Assembly: GCA_021613335.1 (NCBI GenBank)
Contig: JAJTWR010000329.1
Location: 732,501-796,500 of the forward strand
Direction: 5' to 3'
Length of the DNA: 64,000 bases
From: Whitmania pigra
Lineage: Eukaryota; Annelida; Clitellata; Hirudinida; Haemopidae
The stretch's first letter is position 1; each line of letters opens with the position of its first letter. Shown piece by piece: positions 48,401-60,289 of the stretch. Made by a program: the position numbers and the translations under genes. Under the pieces are notes generated by a model. The model saw nothing but the letters and a program-made list of their open reading frames with translations. It was not told the origin of the DNA and made no database searches.

Positions 48401-50114
48401 CCTGATTTTGCTGTGATCAGGTTTGCAGTTTTAGACGATGACTATCTGGGCGATGACTTCGTAGGGCAGTGCACGCTTCCCGTGACTTGTACGAGGCAGG
48501 GTTACAGACACATACCTCTTAAATCCTCGTCTGGAAATACCATCGGCGACTGCTTCCTGTTTGTGCACATTGCTGTTACCTCAAAAAGAAGATCTCCGGT
48601 GAGTGCCAAAGAGTGAATTTGACAAATGGATGATTGAGTGAAACTTTTGCATGATTTCATTATTTCAACAGTCGACAAACAGAGGAGGAAAGAAAAGATT
48701 TTCTGATGAGGAGTCTGAGAACCTCAAATTAATTGGGTTGAAAATGGTAGATGATAACTTTAAGGTTGGTAATAACTAACGTCCTCGGTAATGATAATCA
48801 TAGCTATTTTAATAATGCTTAATGCAATGACGATTATCGTTTAAAAAATGTTATTAAAACGAAATAACAATTATTGTCATGCCTATTGATTTATTAATGT
48901 CGTTGTTAGTCATCCTTGAGCCTCATGAGAGAAGCAAACTGCCTTATGACTCAGCTCCACGAATCATTCTCAGACTTGAGGCAATCCTGCAATCTAACAA
49001 GCATTTCAAACACCAAACAGACTATTAAGCACCTGTTTGGAAGAATTCAGGATGCTGCAGAAGTTTGTTTTCAAGTTGAAATTGTGGACGGGGTGAGTCT
49101 TTGATGGTTGTTCCTCGTAGTAATCAAAATGCTTTCACTTCACATTCCTCGGGCCATTTCACAACCGACCATTTATTCACACAAATCACTGCTACTTGTA
49201 ATGTTCATTTTTATTTTTTAGTTTCCAGTTTTAAAGTTATCAGGTAATGTACCTGATGTCATCAGAAAGTCCATTTTAGCATTTGAAAGCGTGAGAGTTA
49301 TTCACATTCCTGGATTTTGCTAGTTTCACTAACTATTTTTATGCTTGTAGTTTATTGTGGACAACTTCCATCTTCAATCAAAAGCTGAGGAAATCATTGA
49401 CAAGGCAAATATGTTTGATATTTCTGATACACATAATGAATTTTTATCAGCCCATTCCATTTTACATTGCATTGGAAAACTGGGGATCATTAAGTGAAAT
49501 TTTATGATAATTCTTGCTTTGAGTACCTCATTAAAAGTTTAATAGAAAAATAATAATTGACAGCTTGTAAAGTGTAGAAGTCTAGCAATGGAGCTCCACG
49601 AGGATCTTCCAAACATCTTGCAATTGCACGGAATCAAAGGAAATAAAATTAACAAGGTTCTTAAGCTCACGTGATTGACTCAATTCCTGACTTAAATGAT
49701 TGACATCATTTTTAGTCGTTTTTTAACCAAGTAAAACTTAATTATCAAAGTGATTTAACAGATTGGATAATTAAGGTTCAATCACTATTGAAGAGAATTC
49801 AATTTAAAAAAAATTTAAATTATGGGACTAAAACTACAAAAAGCATTTCTACTTGCAAATAAATCAGGCCATTGAAAACTGTGCTTGGAACATCAGACTT
49901 TTGAAAGGACAGGAAGATCTCCTGAGGCAGGCCAGAGCTAAATCAACTGAGGACATAAAGCAGGTACATTCACATTGTCCTTGGAGGTCGGTTTCCATAT
50001 TTTTTAGTGAAGTCATTTTTCAAGGTTGTCGAGACCTCCACGTTCCTCGGCCTCGTCAAAGAAGGTTGCCATGACGATCCGGACCTCCCGTACCCAAAAC
50101 ACTGTGATGCGTGA
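42419..50114 (+). CDS. PLC-like inactive protein (PLCL/PRIP), complete, 25 exons
   Basis: Phospholipase C-related protein that in vertebrates binds Ins(1,4,5)P3 and PP1/PP2A but is catalytically inactive. Exons: 42419-42668, 42893-43042, 43162-43356, 44063-44099, 44255-44384, 44445-44587, 44713-44779, 45653-45746, 45806-45923, 46303-46373, 46434-46554, 46755-46923, 47089-47145, 47357-47459, 47557-47736, 47871-48049, 48134-48287, 48360-48598, 48672-48764, 48910-49092, 49222-49290, 49351-49404, 49564-49656, 49868-49963 and 50025-50114; 1044 residues. Order: [10 protein letters not shown], a motif just before the PH domain (about 88-195), EF hands, X (about 356-515), Y (about 545-660, [10 protein letters not shown]), C2 (about 680-815, [14 protein letters not shown]), and a PRIP-specific C-terminus ([19 protein letters not shown]). 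Catalytic positions are changed: Ser-Ser-Tyr-Asn-Thr instead of SHNTY, Thr-Ile before DCWDG, and NLLNHC for SLENHC. The intron after 49404 uses a GC donor. The start Met is the first in frame. Confidence 0.93.
45040..45420. repeat. possible retroelement 3' end inside a PLCL intron
   Basis: The sequence differs in texture from the surrounding intron, is GC-richer at its left end, carries an ATT run and finishes GGTTGAATAAATATGTAAATAAA, like the tail of a non-LTR element. No coding trace. Confidence 0.3.
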
Positions 50115-51084
50115 TGATGATAATTCCCACTCACTGCATTTTATTTAGATTGTTCACTGCATTTTCAGCTCAATTTTCAATCTTTTCTCTTATACTGTAA
50201 GCATGAGCATTCTGAGCTAGGCACTCTTGATGCACTGTTCAATTTTCAAGCAACCTGCATAATTTGCTCAGATGCAACCTCAGCTGAGCTGATTAAACTC
50301 TCACTTTTTCATTTATTAATGTTTTTTGCATAACTTGTATTCACTTAAAAGCAATCAATTAGGCCTGCACATACATCACACTAGTCCACCTATAAGGCCT
50401 TTAATCAAGTCAGTTGTGATCACCTGAACTAATTTAAAGCTTGTAATTATCCTGCCATTTATTTCTCAATGTGTGAACATTACATTTCTAATTTAATAAA
50501 AACCAGAAGTATGAATTCTACAAAGTGATACATTCAAGTTGTTGTGGTTTTATTATGTGACATCAACTGCAAACAGAAACTTCGGATGTAAATGAAACGA
50601 GCAGCTCAATCTTAACAAATTCCAAGGACATCATATTTGAATGGCAAGATCAAATGTCTTGAGATTTCAAGTAGTATCATCAGATGGACATACGTTGCTC
50701 TAATAATTTTCAATTCTTAGCTGGTTTATTGCTTGACTAAAGAATCACCAAATAATCTTAAATTAACTTCCAAGTGATGGAAGCACTTCTTTAACGTGGC
50801 AGAACATATACATGCTTTAATGTCATGAGAATTAAGCCATGGAGCGTCGCAAAGAGCCCACTGAGAAACTAGAACATCGAACGTTTCACGAAATATTGAT
50901 AGACGACTAAAACTTAAAAATACTGGAATAAGAACCATAAAGTTCACTGTCATACCTACCACAACACAAAGCTAATGAGACCCCAAAACACCTTCCTTTA
51001 AGATTTTTTTAAAAGAATTGACGAAAACCCGTCTTCAGTTGTGAGATTACTTGTCGATTTCAGGGAGAAACAGGAAGTCATTCC
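50115..51084. other. convergent 3' regions of PLCL and glutamate synthase
   Basis: About 970 bp between two stops that face each other. AATAAA occurs near 50496 on the plus strand. No additional gene is seen; the minus-strand ORF at 50726-50962 has no recognisable product. Confidence 0.5.
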
Positions 51085-54000
51085 CTACATGGTGTCGGTG
51101 TCGTACTTGATCGGTCTGCTCCACATCGACTGCTCCAACAGGAACTCAGCAGTCCTCGTAGACTGAACAACTCCGCCAAGACCGGCTAGGGATGTTCTTC
51201 CCATCAAATCAAAGTCAATTTGTCTAGCCACTTGTCTGCCTTCGTTGATGGCATGAACAACTAGTGACTGTCCCCTCCTGCAATCTGCAATCAAAATAAC
51301 AGCTCGTCTTGTTTGCTATCAAAGCATTTGCTAAAAAAAATATAGTTCGCTTAGCGACATCACTAGCCTCCAGCAGCATATACTTTAGGATGATTGGTGG
51401 AATATTTTCCGATGGAGGTTTCGATGTTAGACCTGGAATCCCTTTTCACTCCGAGTTGGTCGAGCAATTCCTGCTCTGGTCCCAAATAACCCATAGCCAA
51501 AAGTACCATGTCACATGGATAAATAACTTCAGAATCTGACAGTAAATTTAAAGCGATGATCATTTATAGTCAAAATCATTCTAAATACTTTGGAATATTA
51601 AATATTCAATTTAAATACTTTCAGATTATCTTTCCAAGACTTTAAATGCTTTTGTAATGGAATATTATGCAATAAACAATATCATATCACATCTCAAATA
51701 TTAACCTGGAATTTCACTCATGCTCCACTTTCCAGCAGTATCCTTGGTCCATGACAGCCTAACTGTCCTTATGCCAGACACATTCCCATTTCCATCACTA
51801 ACGAATTCCTGAAAGCAAATGGAAATTTAATTCCTCTCATCAAGAATGCAATTTTATTTTAAGGTTTGTGCTTGTTTTATACCTATTTATTTTGAAATAA
51901 TTCAATCAATTGTAATTAAACCTTGCTCATGATGTTAAAGATCCTGGGATCCTTTCCAGTTTTCAGTTGCACTTCTGCATGCCCGTAGTCAACTCTAAAA
52001 ACAAAGGGCCACGTAGGCCAAGGATTGTCTTTTGCCCTGTTTTTTGGAGGCATTGGGTTGATCTCAAATGTGACAATGCTCTTGGCTCCCTGCATTCAAT
52101 AGAACGACAAATAACATTTTGTTAACTTGAATAGTTGTATCATTGTGCGATTGCTTACCTGCCTGAGAGACGTTCCTATGCAATCGTTGCCTGTGTCACC
52201 ACCACCTATGACAATGATATTCTTGTCCTTGGCACTCAGTGGGAGGTAGTCTACATGCTTTCCACTCTGCTTCTTTTGCCAAGTCTCCAAGAAATTCACC
52301 GCAAAATGTATTCCATTCAAGCTCCTCCCTAGCAGAAACAGACATTTTTATGATGCTTCGTATATACATATACCTATGTATTCTTCACAAAGTTGAATTT
52401 AACATCCAATGTTTGTTAATGGAAAGTTATTAGGAGTAATTTAAGTAATGAACAAACATGGCTACTATAATAAGATTTATATTCACAAAATCTAAAAATT
52501 GCAAAAAAAAAAACCAACCAGGAATTTTGAGGTCTCTGGGCCACGTCGAGCCGACACAAAGGACGACGGCATCATTGAAGCTCACAAGTTCTCTTATCGA
52601 CTTATCTCTGCCCACATGGACTCCAGTCTGAAACTCTATTCCCTCAGCAACCATCAAGTCAATTCTTCTTTGGACAACCTAATTTAAAGAGTAGTACTTC
52701 AGTCACTTTGCTAGTCACCATTCGAGATTTTCATGGCTGGTTGTGATGAAGCAATGATGACCCATTTTCAAAATTCTGATCGAAGTTTCCATAACAAATG
52801 AAACCTGATCTCAGATCAACCATGTCAAGTAAATAGGACATAGGTCTAACCTCCTTGCTGAGTTTCATGGTGGGGATTCCATATCTGAGCAGTCCTCCAA
52901 TTTCATCATTCCTTTCATAAACAACAACATTGTGCCCTGCCTGATTTGAAAACAAATGTAGTCAGACTCAAAGCATAAAATGAATGATCCTTAACTCTAT
53001 ACCATCTGTAAAAACAAAAACAAAACAAAACAAACAAATCAAGATGCTCACCTTATTGAGCTGTGCAGCTGCTGCTAACCCTGCAGGACCACTGCCAATG
53101 ACAGCAATCTGCTTGCCAGTAAAGTCTTGAGGTGGATCGGGCACCATGTATCCATGACTCCAAGCGTAATCTATTATAGCATTCTCAATGTTCTTTATCG
53201 TCACTGGAGGTTCGTTGATGCCCAAAACACAAGCACCCTAGGTATGAAATGATTACATCTAATTTATCCATTAAACATCATCATCAATAATTATTAATAG
53301 CTCCAAACATCCTCATCAGTTAAACAAGCACATTGAGCCAATTACCTCACAAGGTGCAGGACAACATCTTCCTGTGAACTCAGGGAAGTTGTTTGTTTGT
53401 AAGAGAGTAATCAAAGCTTCCTTCCAGTTTTGCTGTAAATAGAAAGTTATACGTCAACATCACAATCTTCACAAACGAAATCAACATCACAACAATTTTG
53501 AATGAAATGAGTTAGGTCTCAGTTACTTTGAAAACAAGATCATTCCACTTGGGAATGATGTTGCCCAGTGGACAACCATGATCAGACTGACAAAATGGCA
53601 CACCACAATCCATGCACCTGAGAAAATTAAAAATTGAACAATGAAGTATATTCTTCAGCCTGTTGATCATTATTCTTACAAAGAAAGTGAAAAACTTCTT
53701 CAAATAACCTGGCAGCTTGCACCTGAATGTATTTCTGCACACCATTGTGGTTGTAAATCTCGTCCCAGTCGTTGATCCTCTCCTCAACACTTCTGTACTG
53801 ATTCTTTGCTCTCTTGTACTTCACAAATCCCCTTTATCATTGTAGCATTAAAGATGCATAAGCAACTCCCGGTTAAAATTATTGACGCAAATTATTCCTC
53901 GTGTCAAAAAAAAAGAAAGAGGCGGTTTACTTCTTCTTGTCGAGCTGGTGCTTCAGAAGGTCGGGAATGATGTCCTCTATGTCGTCAACACCACAAGCAT

Positions 54001-57000
54001 CGCTGAATGTCAAATCCTGAAAGTCTTGTTCTTTCTCTTCGATGTTTTCCTCATTGAGATCGACTGGCAGGTCATCTGTCCCCAGCATCAACTGACCCTG
54101 CAATTTCACTTAGTTCTTTGTAACTTCTTTTGTAACTTCAACATAACCACATCTGGATCACAACTTGTCACTAATCATGCAACGATTGGATTTTGAGCAT
54201 TCCGCCAATAGTTTTCAGCAAAGTAATCTAATTTCACTTGCAACTAACTAAATATCAATAATACAAAATTGAACAAAGTAGTTTGTATCAATCTCATGAA
54301 ATAAAGTAAAATAACATTAATTTAAAAAATAATAAGAAAATCAAAATAAACTAAAATTGAAATAATTACCAAATCTCCATTATCTGCAGAATGTGTAAGC
54401 CTGTTTATCTCTTCGTCCTACACAACAAAAATACAAAACAAAACCGAATGGAAGAAACCAAATACATAAGTTGCATTTCCAAATTATTAATTAAATCAAA
54501 ATGAAACTGAAGCTTAATTCAATAAAACAAATCAATAGCAAAAGTTGTCAAAGACTAAAGTAGGTCAAGTGTATTAACATTTTTAAAATGCCACATCATG
54601 CAAAACATTTAGAAAGTTTCAAACTGCCAATACATCCGTCCAAGACTCACAGAGTGCTACAATTAGATATAAAATTGTTACTGAAGTTTGTTAAGAAAGG
54701 AGATGAAATGTGAAGAACCAAACAACTTCAGCAAAAACAAGCAGCACAGCTTAGGCAGGTTATGCTTTGAAAAGAGAGAAACTTGTGGGACTTGTTGGAC
54801 TCACCACTTCCTTCCTTGTCTTCAGAACATCCTCAAGGATGACATTATCTTCCTTGTATTGCATCTCTTCGTCTTCTTCATCAATTCTCACCTCGCTTTC
54901 TGCCTTTTTCAATTCCGCTTCCATAGCTGCTTCTTCCAGGGCTCTCCTATACTCGTGGGGGAAAACCTACCGCAGAGGAATCAATGTGTTGTCAATGGTC
55001 TCACCATCCGATGTTAATAAAGCTGACGACAATATTACATATTTCAAAATTTTTAATTTATTGCCACCTTAACAAACAATCTCAGAGATTCCTCCCAATT
55101 TTCTAACAAAGATTCTGCAAGTGTTGATCCAGTTTTATCAAAAAATTCCTTCAGTATTGACTTTAACCACATGCGATCCTCTCGCTCGTCGACGTCTTCG
55201 AGTGCAACCATTTCCGGATTGCAGCGACTTCTGAACATGTTTTCTCGGTCCAAAACAAACGCGATTCCTCCGGACATTCCGGCCGCAAAGTTTCTTCCGA
55301 CAAGTCCAAGAACCACGGCTTTCCCGCCGGTCATGTACTCGCACCCATGGTCACCGCAGCCCTGCAGAACAAGTAATCATTTTTGAATAATTTCCACATT
55401 TCACAATTTACTGTCGTGTTGCCTCACCTCGCAGATGGCAACTGCTCCAGAGTTTCGAACGCAGAATCTCTCGGCCGCCTGTCCTCTGAAGAATGCTTTT
55501 CCTGCAGTGGCTCCGTAGAGAACCACATTTCCCACAATGATGTTGTTCTCTGATTCGAACTCTTTAGGCATATTCTTAGGAGGAAAGATGATCACTTCGC
55601 CTCCACACAAACCCTTTAAAAAGAGCATCTCAAATAATTTCCTTGCAATTTCAAAGGAATTAGAGCATTATATTCCAAGAAATTTCAATAAAGTACAGAA
55701 ATAATTGATAATGCTTACCTTTCCAACATAATCATTGGCATCTCCCTCCAAGGTGACCGAAACGCCTTTTACAAGGAAAGCACAGAAACTCTGGCCGGCA
55801 GAACCTTTGAGATAAATGTTGATACTCTTGTCGGGAAGTCCCTTTTCATTGTGCTTCCTGGATGACACGATTATCATTGCTACTGTTAGCCACAACCACA
55901 TCCGTATGAATGTAAGAGTTAAACAATACCAACAGGGAGATGACATTGCTCAGCATGGCACCAAAAGCCCTCTGATAATTGTTGATCTCCATTGTTATGT
56001 CAATTGATGACTTCTTTGCATCGATAACCTCCATGGCTTGTTGGATGATGCTGTGGTCCTGGAAAAAGTCAATTAATATTGAATAGGGCACAATAACATG
56101 AATGACTTCAAAATTTCAAATGCTTGTTTTCTAAGCACTGGAGAACTTAACAACTTCAAACATTAAATGAAATATTAAATTCCAATAATAATTTCCTGAC
56201 CAATTTCTCAGTGACGTTGAACTCCTGAGGTACGCTTCCGCCTCTGATGTTGGTGTTCGGTCGAAGTTTGAGAGCGTCCAGGAGTATCGGATCAAAGTTA
56301 AGCAGTTTAGCTTTGGCGATGTTTGGAGTTGGGGAGAACTTTAATTTGTCGGTTCTTCCAATGAGCTCCTGGAAAGTCCTGAAGCCGAGTTTGGCCATGA
56401 TGCGCCTCACGTCTTCAGCAAGCATGAACATGTAATTTATAACATGCTCTGGCTTTCCTGTGAACTTTGCCCTCAAATCTGGGTCCTAAAGTAATTAATT
56501 AATTTTACAACTATTCTTTTTAAAGTAATCAAAATAGTCTTTAACGTGGAATCAAAGACAAAATTTGCAGGTTCGCATCAGCTCACATTAGCTCATATTT
56601 AAATTAACAAAACAATAAGCAGAATAATAACCTAATAGATACAAAACAATTCAAATGAGAACCTAAAAAAAACAAAAAAACAGAAGAACCTGAGTGGCAA
56701 TTCCCACTGGGCACGTGTTGAGGTGACACTTTCTCATCATCGTGCACCCGAGAACTATTAAAGGAGCCGTTGCAAATCCGAATTCATCTGCACCCAACAT
56801 GGCTCCGATCACCACGTCCCTTCCTAACAACCAATTTAAAAAAAAGTGATTACAACTTAATACAACATGTAAAAACATGTAATGGTTATAATAACAACTT
56901 ATTATAACTGAATCCAGTATAGTTAAGCAAGTAGAGCAACCAGACCCGTTCTAAGCTGTCCGTCGACTTGAACTACCACCCTCGACCTCAGATCGTTGAG

Positions 57001-60000
57001 CACGAGCGTCTGATGGGTCTCAGAAAGACCGAGCTCCCACGGCAAACCTGCGTGTTTGATGCCCGTCCAACTGCTGGCACCGGTACCCCCGTCGTGCCCA
57101 GAAATTGTCACATGACCTGCCTTGGCCTTAGAGAATCAATTTAAAATGGTTTTCAAGGCTATAAAAAAAAATTGAGAAATAGAATAAATCATTAAACAAA
57201 ATCTTTTAACATACCTTAGCGACTCCTGAAGCAACAACACCAACACCAACTTCAGCTACCAATTTTACGCTGATGCGAGCGTGTGGATTGGCAGATTTCA
57301 AATCATAAATCAGCTGCAACGTTTAAAGAAATATTCTAAATCTTCAAGTTGCTATTGACCCAAGTAATCAAAGAAATTTTATTAAATAAATCTCTTCATT
57401 TCAACAAAACAAGAGTTCGGTGCAGTTCATTGTGCTTAAATAATAACTTTATCAAACAAACAGTTTGTGGTGACACTAAAAGTTAAGAAGGTAAAACCTG
57501 CGAAAGATCCTCGATCGAGTAAATGTCATGGTGTGGTGGGGGACTTATCAGGCCAACCCCGGGTATGGAATGGCGTGTCTTTGCTATATCTTTCGTTACC
57601 TGAGAAAATACAATGAATTCATCGACTAAATTTATCACTAAACTGTCATTTAATGCATTAAATTGCATTATAAATATAATAAATGCATTAAGTAAATAAT
57701 CATTATTATTTTACATTATTTATATTATCGTTTTAATATCTGTGACTCCTAAGTAAGTAAAAGTCACATCAAATCACATCACACAGTGTCACAGTTTCAA
57801 ACATTTTAAATAAAACATGTTAGCTTCTAAAACATTTACAAATTGAATGAGATGAGACAAACGAGACAACCAGGTACCTTGTAACCAGGTAGTTCACCTC
57901 CTTCCCCGGGCTTGGCTCCCTGAGCCATCTTGATTTGAATTTCATCGGCATGTGACAAGTACGAACTGGTCACTCCAAATCTTCCAGAGGCAACCTGTAA
58001 TGATGAAAACATGCAGCATATCAATTATGGGATGTCAACTTAACAATAACCACAATCACATTGATTCAGTTTTTAAATGAAATTTTAATTCTCAATAAAA
58101 GTTCTGATGACCTGCTTGATTGCAGATCTTGTGCTGTTATTGGGGTCAGGAGACAAATACCTATGGGGGTCCTCACCTCCCTCCCCAGTGTTGCTCCTGC
58201 CTCCAATTCTGTTCATAGCAATGGCCATGGATGAGTGAGCTTCATACGAAATGCTTCCAAAACTCATGGCCCCTGAAAACATAAACATTTAACCTTAATA
58301 GGATTAATTATATGTAACCTAGAAGAAACTCTTGTGCATTCACCTTACATTATCATTAAAACTTCTCACCTGTACAGAATCTCTTGACGATACTTGCAGC
58401 AGGTTCCACTTCACTGATGTTCACAGGTGAAGAATCAAAGATGAAATCCATTTGACCTCTTAAAGTGCAGTGCTTTGCGCTCTCATTGGCTGTTTCGACA
58501 AACTTCTCGAAGGCCACGGTACTGTTTTCCCGAGTGGCATCCTAAGAAGAAAGCTTCTTTGAGACCCCGCAAAATCAAGCTCTCACCGTTAAAAGCATGT
58601 CGAACAAAGGCAACAAATTGAAGATATTCGAGGCAGAGACAAATACCTGGAGGTTGGCTATGGTCATCGGATCATTCATGTGCTTCTCACCACCACCCCT
58701 CCAATGCAGATAACCTGGCGTTGTTACCAGCTTGTTGTCACATTCTCTGTCGGCATATGCAAAATTGTGACGATTCAAAGCCTGAAGCAAAGAAAAAGAA
58801 AAGATGTAATTAATATTAAAATACTATAATAAAAATGCATTATTTATTAATTAATTTATTAAACATTATTTTCAATCTATATAATATTTCAATGTTTCCA
58901 AATAATATTTTCCATAATGTGTTTAATTTTATTAATTACAAAAGTGTTTAAAACTATTTTAAAATGGATTCTTAGCTGCACTCACTTCGAGTGCCAAGAT
59001 GGTGAAGTTTGTTCCGCCTATTCTCGACGGAACACCGGGAAAACACTTCTCTATGACTTCCTCTGCAAGACCGACAGCTTCAAAGATTTGTGCTCCCTGA
59101 AAATCCAAAAAGGTTGTGGCATGGTTCAAAGATCAAAAGGGGATACATTCAAATTGAAATTCACAGTCAGACCTTATAACTGTGCAGTGTGCTTATTCCC
59201 ATCTTAGCCATGACCTTTGCAATTCCATTTGCAGTGGCAAGGACATAATTAGAAATGATTTCGGAGTCTTCGAGAGGTGGATCCAATTTATGTTGTCTCC
59301 TCAGGGCGTTCAGGGTCTCGTACACGAGGTACGGACATATGGCGTCCGCACCAAAACCCAGAAGAAGGCAAAAGTCGTGCACTTCCCTGATGGCATTTGA
59401 TAGCACACAAACTCATGATTAACACATGTTGTCATCATTATCAACACCACCTTCACCAATATTATGATCATCCACTCTCATATCTTCATAAACATTGCAA
59501 AACTGATAAAAGATTGGCTTCCCAAAATTAACAGTACTTAAAACATAGGAAACTAATTACCACCAGAGCAAATGTAAATTATCTCTGAATGGGTTCATGA
59601 AAGGCTTAATGTTATCAGTTGCAGTACAACTGCATAACAAATGGCGACTGAAGTCAATTAGGAACAAGTTATAACTGTGGTTATTTAATCAACTCTATCA
59701 AAACTTTCAAGCACTCCATACATCCTCCTTTTAAAGCTTAAGCAGAAAAATCTACCAGAAGACAAAAAAAAATGATTCAATTACCTGGCTTCTCCTGTTT
59801 CCACAATGATTGCCACTTTCATCCTCAACTTTTTCTTGATCAGGTGATTGTGAACAGCACCAAGTGCCAGCAATGAACTAAAACAATTAAATTGATAATG
59901 CAATCTAATGAAATAAATTATAAATTAATCATATAATTAAATATTTTCTTATTAGAAATAATCAAATAATTATAAATTAATCAATTATTAATAACAACAA

Positions 60001-60226
60001 CAACAAAATAATAATAAAGTTACCTTATTGGAACCAGTCTCTTCCCTGCTTTTTTGTCAGACAGAACAATGATTTGGAAACCTTCCAATGCTGCCTGTTC
60101 AGCAGTTTGGCAAATGGAATCGATGGCAGGGACGAGGCCATCAATGTCTTGGTGCACTGGGTACATCATATTAATGGTTTTTGTCTGGCAAAAGTAAAGT
60201 ATTTGTTTCAAATAATAATAATAATG

Positions 60227-60289
<63 letters not shown>

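Noticed and set aside
53882..55386. Plus-strand ORFs opposite glutamate synthase
   Set aside because: They are antisense shadows of confirmed exons.
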